64,000 nt of DNA from Comamonas resistens. GTDB lineage: Bacteria > Pseudomonadota > Gammaproteobacteria > Burkholderiales > Burkholderiaceae_C. This document shows positions 20,701 through 29,138 of the stretch, piece after piece (positions within the stretch are counted from its first letter, which is position 1; each line of letters opens with the position of its first letter). Below the pieces are notes generated by a model. That model did not search any database. It saw only the letters and a program-made list of their open reading frames with translations, and was not told the origin of the DNA. Location: NCBI RefSeq assembly GCF_030064165.1, contig NZ_CP125947.1:2728001-2792000 (forward strand), written 5' to 3'. The position numbers and the translations under genes were made by a program.

Positions 20701-21284
20701 TCCACACGGGTGAGGTTTTCGGTCGTGGCCGAAAGGCGGTTTTCCGTCTCACGCCTGCGCTCCTTGTATTTGGAAACCCCTGCCGCCTCTTCGAGGAACA
20801 GACGCAGCTCTTCCGGGCGTGACTCGATGATGCGGCTGATCGTGCCCTGGCCGATGATGGCGTAGGCACGCGGGCCCAGACCCGTGCCCAGGAACACGTC
20901 CTGCACGTCGCGGCGACGCACGGGCTGGTTGTTGATGAAATAGCTGCTATTGCCCTCGCGCGTGAGCACGCGCTTGACGGCGATCTCGCCAAACTGGCCC
21001 CACTGGCCGCCGGCGCGGTGGTCGCTGTTGTCGAAGGTCAGCTCCACGCTGGCACGGCTCGACGGCTTTCTGTGCGTGGTGCCGTTGAAGATCACGTCCT
21101 GCATGGACTCGCCACGCAGTTCGCTGGCCTTGCTCTCTCCCAGCACCCAGCGCACCGCATCCATGATGTTGGACTTGCCGCAACCATTGGGGCCCACCAC
21201 ACCCACCATCTGCCCGGGCAGGATGAAGTTGGTGGGTTCGGCAAAGGATTTGAAGCCGGAGAGCTTGATGGAGTTCAGGCGCAC
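17757..21284 (-). CDS. smc: Chromosome segregation protein SMC
   Basis: ATPase of the condensin-like SMC complex that compacts and segregates chromosomes. The 1175-residue protein has Walker A GPNGCGKSN (31-39), a long coiled coil interrupted by a hinge near 520-640, the ABC signature LSGGEKALTA and Walker B CLLDEVDAPLD. A GTG start at 21284 (VRLNSIKLSGFKSF) fits the family; the open frame runs on to 21380 but the extra residues are not SMC-like. Neighbours zipA and ligA are in the order common for this bacterial family. Confidence 0.96.
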   Translation of the reverse strand: MRLNSIKLSGFKSFAEPTNFILPGQMVGVVGPNGCGKSNIMDAVRWVLGESKASELRGESMQDVIFNGTTHRKPSSRASVELTFDNSDHRAGGQWGQFGEIAVKRVLTREGNSSYFINNQPVRRRDVQDVFLGTGLGPRAYAIIGQGTISRIIESRPEELRLFLEEAAGVSKYKERRRETENRLSATTENLTRVEDILRELNANLDKLEKQAEVAAKYNGLNAQVTLKQHQLWFLKRAEAEAEQDRVRVEGLKVVNELEERMADIRNNESGLEALRQAHYDASDHVNQAQSKLYEATAEVGKLEAEIRYVVEGRQRVQQRLQQLAEQLLLWSSRSEEAQGEIESIEGAGMDAEEQAEMLAAQLEEQSARLPDLEEALHKAQKADADQRNSVVQVQQQIQVLAAEQRSLDEQRRQFETRYERLRTDRNALETPDEARLNNLQAQLAEAQELAEMAAAVLEELQENVPQLDEDRRTRQQTVNAENSRHADLSARLDALKALQEKVKTDGKLQPWLAKHGLDGLQGLWSRIAIEGGWENALEAALRERLGALEVGRLDMVRGFLGSGGQDAPPARLAFFSPPQTTGAAPNSRFSPLSDLLKISDAGLRAVLVDWLAGCYTAPTLDEALSRRAELQAGETIYVPTGHAVTAHSVTFYAQDSEQSGLLARAQEIEHLEKEVRAQALIAEESRSALVRAESAYADASQRLVAARREASESQSRAHELQVETLRLSQLAEQARARNAQISADLSEVEAQLSDIEERKVSAEARFEELDMQLADSQERHAQLGDRVLESERRLNESREQLRALERQAQEATFSQRTLHARRAELSRTIETASQQAKSLAEEQQRAQDELARLSDAAAQGGLQDALDLKMQREKDVAERRSEYEDLTNKLRASDERRQSLEKALDPLRQRITEFQLKEQAARLGLEQYSNLLTEAEADLAAVAQSIAEGNVRMHGLQGEIDRLHREIQALGAVNLAALDELTLARERKTFLDAQMDDLTKAMNTLEEAIRKIDAETRDLLTGTFDIVNRHFGRMFPELFGGGQAKLVITGDEILDAGVQVIAQPPGKKNQTIHLLSGGEKALTAIALVFAIFQLNPAPFCLLDEVDAPLDDANTERYAKLVHSMSKGTQFLFISHNKIAMEMAEQLIGVTMQEQGVSRIVAVDMESALSMAELS

Positions 21285-21514
21285 GGTGTCAGGGTCGGTC
21301 CAGGGGCGGCAACAGTTTGGGAGATCAGGCCGGGAACGGCAAAAAACGGCCGCGCATATGCAAAGCTTGAGAAAACCCAATCCTTGCTCGCAGCCGATGA
21401 CAGGCCAGAATCATAACGCTCCCCGCCAGGGCGCAGATCAACTTTGCTGCAACTGCGCAAACCATAGCAGCTTGCGCATGACCACCAAGGGTTTTAGTCG
21501 GTTTTTATGGTTTT

Positions 21515-21865
21515 TCAAGCCCGAGGCTGAAAAGCAATCAGGCCCGCACCCAGCAGGCACACCACAACACCGGCCATATCCCAGCCGCTGGGCTTCACGC
21601 CATCGACCAGCCACAGCCAGACCAGGGCCACGCTGATATAGATGCCACCATAAGCCGCATAAATGCGTCCCGAAGCCGAGGGGTGCAGCGTCAGCAGCCA
21701 GACAAAAGCGGCCAGGCTCACGACGGCCGGCAGCAGCAACCAGACGCTTGCCCCCTGCTTGAGCCAGAGCCAGGGCAGATAGCAACCGAGAATTTCGGCC
21801 ACAGCAGTCAAGGCAAACAGCAGCAAGGTCTTGATTTCGGTCACGGCAAAAGAGTCAGCAAACAC
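21515..21865 (-). CDS. YnfA/UPF0060 family membrane protein
   Basis: Small four-helix inner-membrane protein related to SMR transporters, 116 residues. Family marks are [16 protein letters not shown] near the start and [27 protein letters not shown]. coli YnfA begins only a few residues before the first helix, so the true start may be a GTG codon (VTEIKTLLL) about eight residues in. Transport substrate is not established. Confidence 0.88.
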   Translation of the reverse strand: MFADSFAVTEIKTLLLFALTAVAEILGCYLPWLWLKQGASVWLLLPAVVSLAAFVWLLTLHPSASGRIYAAYGGIYISVALVWLWLVDGVKPSGWDMAGVVVCLLGAGLIAFQPRA

Positions 21866-21906
21866 AAAGCGGCATATTGTGAATCAAGACACCGCCCGTC
21901 AGCAGC

Positions 21907-24900
21907 TCAGCGCATCGAAGACGGACTCAGTGCCGGCGCACCCGCTCCCGGCACAACACCATGGGTGACCAGACGCTCAAGCTCCTGCGGCGGCACGGCG
22001 GGGCTCATCAGATAGCCCTGCCAGGCATGGCAGCGGATGCCCTCCAGAAAACGGCACTGCGCCAGCGTTTCCACGCCCTCGGCAATCACATGCAGACCCA
22101 GGCTCTTGGCCAGCGCCACGATGGTGCGGGCAATCGCAGCATCGTTAGGGTCGGTCAGCACATCGCGCACAAAGCTGCGGTCGATCTTGAGCTGATCGAG
22201 CGGCAGGCGCTTGAGATAGGCCAGGGACGAGTAGCCGGTCCCAAAGTCATCGAGCGAGAAACCGATGCCATAGGACTTCAAACGCGCCATCTTGGCAATG
22301 GTGCTGTCCACATCGGTGACCAGCATGCCCTCTGTCAGCTCCAGTTTGAGCCTGCTGGCATCTGCTCCATGCTCTGCCAGGGCCCTGAGTACCTGATCCA
22401 CGAAGTTCGGCTGCAGAAACTGGCCGGGACTCACATTGACCGAGAGCACCAACTGGGCATAGCGCGGATGCTGGGCCCATCTGGCCAGTTGACGGCAGGC
22501 AGCCTCCAGCACCCATTCGCCCAGTTGCAAGATGAAGCCCGTTTCCTCGGCCAGCGGAATGAACTGCGCAGGAGGTACATAGCTGCGCACAGGATGCTTC
22601 CAGCGCAGCAGGGCTTCGGCACCGATGACCCGGCCCATCTCCACCTGCGGCTGATAGAACAGCTCGAACTGACCAGCCTTGAGTCCGGCCCGCATGTCCT
22701 GCTCCAGCGTGCGCCGCTCCTGAAGCGCCGACTGCAGCTGCGGGTCGAAGAAACAGTGGGTATTGCGGCCCTGACTCTTGGCCTGGTACATGGCCATCTC
22801 GGCGCGGCGCAGCACCTCTTCCACCTTCATCGGCTGACCGCCGAAGAGACTCAGACCCACGCTTACCGTGATCTGGCGCAATGCACCCGCAATCTCCATG
22901 GGCTCGCTGAGCAGCTTCATCCAGACATTGGCCTCATGCTCCAGCCGGGTCGCGGCGGCCACCGGGTCTTCGCCCAGATCCTCCAGCAGCAGCACAAAAT
23001 CATCACCACCCTGGCGCGCCATGGTCGCCCCCGCAGGCAGTTGCGCCTTGATGCGCTGGCTCATGCCGACCAGCAGGAGATCGCCCAGCTCCAGGCCGAA
23101 GTCCGCGTTGAAGGCCTTGAAGTTATCGATGTCCAGCAGCACCACACCGCCGAAGTGCTGACGCCGCAAGCAGGTCTCCAGTGCCTGCTGCAATCTGTCG
23201 GCCATCAGGCGGCGATTGGGCAGATCGGTCAGTGCATCATAGAAAGCCAGGCGTTTGACTTCCTGCTCGGCGGCCTGGCGCAGACTCTGATCCTGCAGCA
23301 CCATGAGGCAGCCATCCTCCTGCATCACCCCCGACACCAGCACCGGCCGGCGCAGGCCGTCCATGCCCAGCAGTTGCATCTCCTGCACCTCAATGGTGTA
23401 GCCCCCCGGCCCTCCCAGCTGCGCGTCCACCGGGGAGGACAGGCTTTTCTCGGACTTCAGGACGGCCCGCGCCTTGCTTTGCGCGCTTTGCCAGCGCTGC
23501 ACCACACGCTCGTGCTCGGCCATGTCGGGATACATGCGCCGCCACCATTGCGCCGCGCAGTGCTCGGGAGATCCGCTCTGGCCGGCCAGACGCAGGAACT
23601 CCTCGTTCCAGTAGACAAACCGGCCCTGATGATCTTCCATGACCAAGCCCACGGGCAGGCGCTGCATGAGATTGCGCAGCTGTTGATGGCCCTCGCGCTC
23701 CATCTGTTCAAGCCGCTTGCGCCCGCTAATGTCCTGCACCAGCACCAGAATGCGCCTGGCCTCTTGCGAACCATCGAGAAAAACGGTCAGCTCCACCCAG
23801 AGCTGGCTGCCATCACGGGCACGCAGGCGGAACTCACCCGAACCATGCGGGAACTGCTGCAGGTTGACCGTGTCCATCAACGATGCGCAGCCCGCCCGGT
23901 CTTCGGGAGCGAGCATTTCCAGCACATTGCGCGAGACCAGTTCCTGCTCGGCATGGCCTGTCAAACGGCAGTAATGCGCATTCACCTTGAGGATGCCGCG
24001 ACTGTCCAGATCCACTTCCACCACGCCCAGCGCAGCCTGCTCGCACATGGCATGAAAACGTGCATCGCTTTGCTTGTGTGCCTGCTTTGAAGAGCGTATG
24101 CGCCGCAGCCAGCTGAATCGGCTTTGCCACCAGCCCGAAATCCCGAAGGCCGCCAGCAAGCCCAGCAAAGCTCCCAAGGCAAGAACAGCCCAGGGCATGG
24201 CCTTCTCCAACCAGGCAGTGCTGCCTATCGCAGACTTGAACTGCAGCAGCCAGACCCGGTCATAGACATGCAGCCTGCGCTCCAGCGGGAGTGCGGCCGC
24301 GAAATCGGCGTCTTCCGTGTTGGCAGCCCAGATCGAACCGGTGTAGAGCGTTTTCTCCACCACCGGCCCGGCCCCGGCAGCGCCAGATGTCTGAATCGGC
24401 CCCAAATCCTGGATCTTCAGCGCCACATGCGGATAGACATTGGCGGGCACCAGACCGAGGGCAAAGTCGGACAGGCGCACCGTGGCATTCACGATTCCCT
24501 GCAGCTGCGGCACCGCCTCTTCACCCTGGCTGGATTGCGGCCCGAAGACGGGACGCCGCAAAAGCACTCCCAAGGGACTGCCTGAGACCTGATGAAGATG
24601 ATAGGCACCGGAAACAGCCATGGAGCGGGATCTCCAGGCCGACTGTAAAGACTGCCAGACGGCGGCCGCCGGCCTGACGTCATGACCTTTGAGCATCTCA
24701 TTGCCCTTGTAGGGCCACACAGCCGAGGTCTCGAAGTGAAAAGGCGGCTCCCCCGCATCCGCATGGGGGTTGGGTTCGGTCACCCTTGTCAGGCTCAGGG
24801 CCTGCAAGCCATGCAGCCGCACCTGCGATAGCGCATGGTGTGCCTGCTGAGCAAACAGCTGCGGGCTCTCATTGACGCTGCCGCTCAAGGAGCTGCTCAA

Positions 24901-25116
24901 TTGTTCCAGCACATCGGCATAGACCGCCAGGCGCTGTTCCAGCGCCTGCACTGCAAGCTCGGCACCGTTTTGCAAACGCAATTGGGCCCGGCTTTGCATG
25001 CTGCTGTGCAGTTGCCAGGCTCCCATCGCGCCACAACCCATACCCATCGCCAGCGCTGCCAGAGCCAGCATGGAACGATGTCTTTCCAACGATGAACGAA
25101 GAACGAAACGCGACAT
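21907..25116 (-). CDS. CHASE-PAS-PAS-GGDEF-EAL cyclic-di-GMP protein
   Basis: Membrane-bound sensor likely to make and/or degrade cyclic-di-GMP. Domains in order: N-terminal helix (about 13-35), periplasmic CHASE-like region (about 70-290, with LHGLQALSLTRV), second helix near 305-330, two PAS domains (about 350-600, with VLVQDISGRKRLEQ between them), GGDEF domain with site GGDDF near residue 700, and EAL domain from about residue 830 (EALLRWKHP, NVSPGQF, LDDFGTGYSSLAYLKRLP). EAL motifs look intact, so phosphodiesterase activity is expected. The GGDDF variant makes cyclase activity less certain. ATG 25116 was preferred; an in-frame start at 25161 would add 15 residues. Confidence 0.93.
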   Translation of the reverse strand: MSRFVLRSSLERHRSMLALAALAMGMGCGAMGAWQLHSSMQSRAQLRLQNGAELAVQALEQRLAVYADVLEQLSSSLSGSVNESPQLFAQQAHHALSQVRLHGLQALSLTRVTEPNPHADAGEPPFHFETSAVWPYKGNEMLKGHDVRPAAAVWQSLQSAWRSRSMAVSGAYHLHQVSGSPLGVLLRRPVFGPQSSQGEEAVPQLQGIVNATVRLSDFALGLVPANVYPHVALKIQDLGPIQTSGAAGAGPVVEKTLYTGSIWAANTEDADFAAALPLERRLHVYDRVWLLQFKSAIGSTAWLEKAMPWAVLALGALLGLLAAFGISGWWQSRFSWLRRIRSSKQAHKQSDARFHAMCEQAALGVVEVDLDSRGILKVNAHYCRLTGHAEQELVSRNVLEMLAPEDRAGCASLMDTVNLQQFPHGSGEFRLRARDGSQLWVELTVFLDGSQEARRILVLVQDISGRKRLEQMEREGHQQLRNLMQRLPVGLVMEDHQGRFVYWNEEFLRLAGQSGSPEHCAAQWWRRMYPDMAEHERVVQRWQSAQSKARAVLKSEKSLSSPVDAQLGGPGGYTIEVQEMQLLGMDGLRRPVLVSGVMQEDGCLMVLQDQSLRQAAEQEVKRLAFYDALTDLPNRRLMADRLQQALETCLRRQHFGGVVLLDIDNFKAFNADFGLELGDLLLVGMSQRIKAQLPAGATMARQGGDDFVLLLEDLGEDPVAAATRLEHEANVWMKLLSEPMEIAGALRQITVSVGLSLFGGQPMKVEEVLRRAEMAMYQAKSQGRNTHCFFDPQLQSALQERRTLEQDMRAGLKAGQFELFYQPQVEMGRVIGAEALLRWKHPVRSYVPPAQFIPLAEETGFILQLGEWVLEAACRQLARWAQHPRYAQLVLSVNVSPGQFLQPNFVDQVLRALAEHGADASRLKLELTEGMLVTDVDSTIAKMARLKSYGIGFSLDDFGTGYSSLAYLKRLPLDQLKIDRSFVRDVLTDPNDAAIARTIVALAKSLGLHVIAEGVETLAQCRFLEGIRCHAWQGYLMSPAVPPQELERLVTHGVVPGAGAPALSPSSMR

Positions 25117-25531
25117 GCGAGGAAACGGAACCCGAATATGAAAAGCCGCCCGTCCTGCCATCCGAGCGCACCGGCTCAGATGTCCAACGGCCGAAAGCAG
25201 AACGTTGGCGCACAGTTTGTAGGAATCAACTTACAAAGCCATGACCTTAGCGCCAAGTGATTTCCCTGAGACTACAGCGCATCTTGCCTGAGGACATCGG
25301 CTCTACCAGCCTTCATCGCAGATGAGCGCATAAGAAAGCGCTTCAAAATCAAGAGCATTTCATGCATCTCGCCCCTGACGAATGTCAATTTTTGTGAATA
25401 TTTCAGGCGCTCGATCCGCGTTTCTTTTTTGCAGAACTGTTTCTTTTTAACAACGAATTGTAATATTCGGGGTTTGAACCCTTCGGCGCATCGCAGACCT
25501 CGGCCTTGAAGCATTCGGGCAACAGCGGACA
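25117..25531. other. Intergenic, divergent promoter region
   Basis: Lies between two divergent genes. The part at 25310-25460 is AT-richer than its surroundings and probably holds promoters for both sides. No RNA gene or repeat was recognised. Confidence 0.4.
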
Positions 25532-26044
25532 ATGACAGGCATCATGGCCACCATCACCAGCCTGCTCATCGTCTATCACTCTCTGACCGGAGGCACCCGG
25601 CAGATGGCCGAGGCTGCAGCGACCGGCGCGGGTACCGAAACGGGGATGGAGGTGCGGCTCTTGCCCGCCCATCAGGCCGGCCCCCAGGATTTGCTGGCAG
25701 CGCAGGGCTATCTGTTTGCCGCGCCAGAGAATCTGGCTGCAGTGAGCGGCATCATGAAGGACTTCTTTGACCGCAGCTACTACGGCGCGCTGGATCGCAT
25801 TCAGGGCCGCCCCTATGCCAGCCTGATCTGCGCGGGCAGCGATGGCCGCAATGCCGCACGGCAGATCGAGCGCATCTGTACTGGCTGGCGACTCAAGCCC
25901 GTGGCCGAGCCGCTGATTGTCTGCACCCATGCCCAGACACCCGAAGCCATACTCGCGCCCAAGCACATCACCCCCGAAGAGCTGCTGCGCTGCAGGGAGC
26001 TGGGGCAGTCAATGGCAGCGGGGCTGGTGATGGGTATTTTTTAA
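25532..26044 (+). CDS. Flavodoxin-like / NAD(P)H-dependent FMN reductase fold protein
   Basis: A 170-residue protein with a flavodoxin fold: LLIVYHSLTGGTRQMAEAAA is the FMN phosphate loop, followed by GYLFAAPENLAAVSGIMKDFFDRSYY, where homologues have a SPEY/APVY-type ring-binding loop. It likely binds FMN and shuttles electrons. ATG at 25544 is an alternative start. The reaction is not evident. Confidence 0.85.
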   Translation: MTGIMATITSLLIVYHSLTGGTRQMAEAAATGAGTETGMEVRLLPAHQAGPQDLLAAQGYLFAAPENLAAVSGIMKDFFDRSYYGALDRIQGRPYASLICAGSDGRNAARQIERICTGWRLKPVAEPLIVCTHAQTPEAILAPKHITPEELLRCRELGQSMAAGLVMGIF

Positions 26045-26129
26045 GCAAGCAGCCCATCCCTCTGCAGCCCTCGGTCCAAACGTGCTCTGACAAGCACACA
26101 ATCACGGCTCAAACCATCGTGACCTTGCC

Positions 26130-26840
26130 ATGACACCTTTTATCGCCGCCATTTTGGGCGGCATTTTGTGCGCCCTTATCGCTGCAGCATTTCTGACCCC
26201 TCTGACATTCCGCATTCCTCTGGGTATTTCCCGTCAATGGGCACGTGAAGTCGATGAATATGCGGAGCTTGAACTCAGCGGAGACAACCTCGCCGCCGCC
26301 CCACTCACACGCACTCAGTCGGTGCTATTGATTCTTGCCTCTGCTCTACTGGGCTGCGCTACGGTAGCCACAAAGGGACTGCAAGCGGAAGGCATGGCAC
26401 TGGCCTTCTACTTTTTGAGCCTTCTGCTCCTGGTCGCCATCAATATGAAGGCCCTGCTGCTTCCAGACATCGTTGTACTGCCAGTCCTCTGGGCCGGGCT
26501 GCTCTATCACGCTCAAGCAGGTTCAGCTGCCGAGCATATCTATGGTGCAGCTGCCGCCTATCTGGCGCCGTTTCTGCTGACGACCGCACTGCAGCGCTTT
26601 ACCGGAAAAGGACTCATAGGCCATGGAGATCTCAAAACCATGGCCATGGCAGGCGCCTGGTTCGGCCTTGCGAGCCTGCCCTTGTTTTTTATGGGATTTG
26701 TTGCGGGATTTGCGCTTTGGATTGTGCTGCTCCTGATCAGAGGCCAAAGAACCCAAGGCCCAATCTGCAGCGGCCCTGCGCATTTGGCTGGTGGGTTGAC
26801 GGCGGCGTTTTGCAGCATGCCCGTCGCCCCCTTTACCTGA
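26130..26840 (+). CDS. Prepilin peptidase-like (A24) membrane protein with Asp-to-Asn change
   Basis: A 236-residue polytopic membrane protein. LIGHGDLKTMAMAGAWFG carries the conserved GxGD site (D167), and INMKALLLPDIVVL is the first catalytic motif, where family members have IDxxxxLLPD. Here the codon at residue 105 is AAT (Asn). The N-terminal CxxC...CxxC zinc segment of full prepilin peptidases is missing, as in short A24 proteins. No pilin genes are near. It may be a non-proteolytic relative or may depend on another acid; D113 remains. Confidence 0.8.
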   Translation: MTPFIAAILGGILCALIAAAFLTPLTFRIPLGISRQWAREVDEYAELELSGDNLAAAPLTRTQSVLLILASALLGCATVATKGLQAEGMALAFYFLSLLLLVAINMKALLLPDIVVLPVLWAGLLYHAQAGSAAEHIYGAAAAYLAPFLLTTALQRFTGKGLIGHGDLKTMAMAGAWFGLASLPLFFMGFVAGFALWIVLLLIRGQRTQGPICSGPAHLAGGLTAAFCSMPVAPFT

Positions 26841-26902
26841 TGGCAAAAAAGCCCCAACCTGGAATTGAGGCTCCAAGCTGAGGGCTTCTGCCTTTCACCT
26901 CC

Positions 26903-27496
26903 TCAAGCGCGCATCAGCTTGACAGGGCTGCCCCGCTCCACCTGCCAGTGCTGCTGGCTACGCTGGCGGGCCGACTGCTGCAGGCTCTGTTCCTGCCGCT
27001 GGGCCAGCTTCAGTGCAATCAGCTCGCGCGCCAGGCGCTTGTTGGCATGCTGGCTGCGCTCCGTCATCACCTTGACGGCAATGCCACTGGCCACATGGAC
27101 GGCATGCACAGCAGAATCCGTGGTGTTCACATGCTGGCCACCCTTGCCTGATGCACGGCAGGCCTGAAAAATGATTTCACCTTCTGCCGGCAGCTCCTTG
27201 GGAGCTTCACATCGCTGCACGGCCACAAACCAGTTCTTGCGCGGATGGTGGGGCCTGAACGGACTGGCAAACACCCATTGGACGGTGCCCAGCCATTCGC
27301 CAAGCCAGGCGGGCATGGATTCGGCCTCGACCCTCAGCAGCGCCGATTTGCAGCCGGCAGGCGTGTGGTTCTCTTCCAGCAATTGCATGCCGATACCCTC
27401 TCGCTCGGCGCTGCGCAGCAGCTCGCGCAAGGTCAGGCGTGCCGCATGCTCGCATTCGGTCGGCCCATGCGCGGCCGTGATCTGTATCAGCAGCAT
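26903..27496 (-). CDS. prfH: Release factor-like protein PrfH
   Basis: Class-I release-factor homologue lacking codon-recognition domains, 197 residues. CRASGKGGQHVNTTDSAVHA holds the GGQ tripeptide (119-121) that triggers peptidyl-tRNA hydrolysis. The C-terminal basic helix (RSQHANKRLARELIALKL) fits PrfH. Its start overlaps the rtcB-type stop by 10 bases, so the two are coupled. Known work on PrfH-RtcB2 pairs indicates that PrfH frees peptides from ribosomes cut in the decoding centre while RtcB2 reseals the rRNA. Confidence 0.93.
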   Translation of the reverse strand: MLLIQITAAHGPTECEHAARLTLRELLRSAEREGIGMQLLEENHTPAGCKSALLRVEAESMPAWLGEWLGTVQWVFASPFRPHHPRKNWFVAVQRCEAPKELPAEGEIIFQACRASGKGGQHVNTTDSAVHAVHVASGIAVKVMTERSQHANKRLARELIALKLAQRQEQSLQQSARQRSQQHWQVERGSPVKLMRA

Positions 27497-28641
27497 TGCA
27501 TGGCTCCCCTCTTGTAGGTCAGCAGCGGCCTGAGCCGCGCTACCAGGGTCAGCAAGCCCGCTTCCTGCAGACTGGCAATCACGCCATCCACGTCCTTGTA
27601 GGCCTGCGGCGCTTCTTCATAGATCAGCTCGCGGTCTGCGCAGACCACGGCGCTGTCAAAGCGCGTCTGCTGCAGATCGGCCAGCGAAAACCTGGGTTTG
27701 AGCCTGCCCACGCAATCCGAACGGGCCCATTTGCGCCCCGCGCCATGGGCCAGCGAGTGCAAGGCCTCATCACGCTCTGAGGCAGGCCGCACCAGATAGC
27801 TGTAGTCGCCGCGCGATCCGGGAATCACCACCAACCCCTCATCGGCCGGCGTCGCACCCTTGCGATGCAGAAAACCTGATTCGCCGCGCCATTCGTGGCG
27901 CTGCACATGGTTGTGGCTGATGTCCAGCACCAGGCTCAGCTCCATACGCAGTGCGCGCGCCATGCGTCTGGCGATCATGCTGCGGTTGAGCTGGGCATAG
28001 GCAATGGCAGCCTCGTGCTGCTGCCAGTAGGCCCGGGCCTCGGGAGTTGCTGCCGCCAAGCCGTCATGGTTGAAACGCTCCACATGCTCGCGCAAGATGG
28101 TGCCACCCAGCCCGCGCGATCCGCTGTGCACCATCAGGTGCACGCACTTCTTGTCCAGCGCGCCTTCCTCATACAGCGTGTCCACGGCTTGCAGCTCGGC
28201 AAAGTGATTGCCGCCGCCGATCGTGCCCAGGCTTTGCTGCAGAGCTTCTGCCGTGGCCACACCGCAGCGCTGCGCCAGCGCTTGCAACTGAGCCATGTCG
28301 ACCTCCTCCAGCAATGCTTCGGTCAGTGGTCCGTCAATCACTCCCAGCGCTTTTTCCAGCTTGCTGGGCGATGTCTTGTGCACCCGCAAACTGGTGGCGT
28401 GCAGAGCCATGCCGCAGCCTATGTCACCACCGACCAATGCCGGGTAGAAGCGTCCCGTTGAAAAAAATGCAGCCCCCACGGGATAGCCGCGCCCCGGATG
28501 CAGATCCGGCAGGCCTACGGCTGCACGAATGCCCTGCAGATTGCGTGCTGTGGTGTGGAGTTGCTCGATGGCAGCGCTTTCCATCCAGACGCTGCGGTTG
28601 GCGAACACCTGAACATAGGTGTCCATCAAAGAATTGCCCAT
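27487..28641 (-). CDS. rtcB: RNA ligase RtcB family, PrfH-associated (RtcB2)
   Basis: Joins 2',3'-cyclic phosphate (or 3'-phosphate) and 5'-OH RNA ends using GTP and Mn. The 384-residue protein has GGDIGCGMAL with metal ligands (D73, C76), GTIGGGNHFAEL, MVHSGSRGLGG, DISHNHVQ and the guanylylated H299 in LAHGAGRKW. It is shorter than housekeeping RtcB (about 400-480), as expected of RtcB2. The start at 28641 has AAAGG upstream; ATG 28626 is possible. It is co-translated with prfH and preceded by a structured leader. Confidence 0.93.
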   Translation of the reverse strand: MGNSLMDTYVQVFANRSVWMESAAIEQLHTTARNLQGIRAAVGLPDLHPGRGYPVGAAFFSTGRFYPALVGGDIGCGMALHATSLRVHKTSPSKLEKALGVIDGPLTEALLEEVDMAQLQALAQRCGVATAEALQQSLGTIGGGNHFAELQAVDTLYEEGALDKKCVHLMVHSGSRGLGGTILREHVERFNHDGLAAATPEARAYWQQHEAAIAYAQLNRSMIARRMARALRMELSLVLDISHNHVQRHEWRGESGFLHRKGATPADEGLVVIPGSRGDYSYLVRPASERDEALHSLAHGAGRKWARSDCVGRLKPRFSLADLQQTRFDSAVVCADRELIYEEAPQAYKDVDGVIASLQEAGLLTLVARLRPLLTYKRGAMQCC

Positions 28642-28677
28642 TCAATGGCCTTTGAATCAATCTTGTCCTGAGTTGCC

Positions 28678-28746
28678 GCTGCGCGCACAGCGCAGCAGCC
28701 TGGTGCATGAATACATGCAGCAGCCGCAGGACCTCTGAATCAGAAG
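28678..28746 (-). promoter_or_regulatory. Three hairpins in the rtcB leader
   Basis: On the minus strand, reading toward rtcB: CTTCT/AGAGG with loop GATTC (28746-28732), TGCATG/CATGCA with loop TATT (28719-28704), then GCTGCGC/GCGCAGC with a five-base loop (28696-28678), 37 bases before the rtcB start. Function is unknown; candidates are a translational switch or an RNA substrate-like element. Confidence 0.5.
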
Positions 28747-28826
28747 CCTCAAGATCAACGCGCAGCAGCACACCTGCCCAGAGATGGCAAGTGTTCAGAC
28801 TGCAGCGTGAAAAAAGCGCGAAGGGC

Positions 28827-28868
28827 TCAGGCGGTCACGGCTGCAAAGGGCGTTGTCAGATGGGACAT
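28827..28868 (-). CDS. Possible 13-codon leader ORF upstream of rtcB
   Basis: ATG at 28868 is preceded by a strong Shine-Dalgarno (AAAGGAG) and opens MSHLTTPFAAVTA then TGA. It is too short to classify. It lies 186 bases before rtcB on the same strand with hairpins in between, an arrangement that would suit translation-coupled control. Confidence 0.4.
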   Translation of the reverse strand: MSHLTTPFAAVTA

Positions 28869-29138
28869 GGCTTTCTCCTTTGCGTGAATGGGATGGCGGC
28901 TATGCAGACCTTGTGTTCAAGGTTGCAAGCGTGAAGGAAGGCGATTCTAAAAAGCCTTGTCCTGCCGCAGCAAGCGCCTTGCCGCAAACTGTTGCGCATG
29001 TCACACAGATCTGGGCAACTATCAGATTCATAGCTGCTCACGCTTTGCCGCAAGGCGCTGCAACCGGTTTGACTGCAAAGACCGAATGCAGCGCCATCTC
29101 CATTACCATGGCAAACATCGCCTCTTTACCCAGCCACC
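28869..29138. other. Divergent promoter region
   Basis: Separates the rtcB leader from the plus-strand hypothetical operon. It contains a stretch near 29028-29048 (TTCATAGCTGCTCACGC) shared with 10675-10695 and related to the dispersed repeat family. I looked for a sigma-54 promoter toward rtcB, known for rtcBA operons, and found none. Confidence 0.4.

Noticed and set aside
21961..24090. Long open frame antisense to the GGDEF-EAL gene
   Set aside because: Low-complexity Gln/His-rich translation; the minus-strand gene has full conserved domains.
28703..28719. tRNA-like or Y-RNA-like gene in the rtcB leader
   Set aside because: Only small hairpins are present; no cloverleaf can be drawn.
28869..29138. 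Sigma-54 promoter for rtcB
   Set aside because: No TGGCAC-N5-TTGC-like site found on the minus strand.
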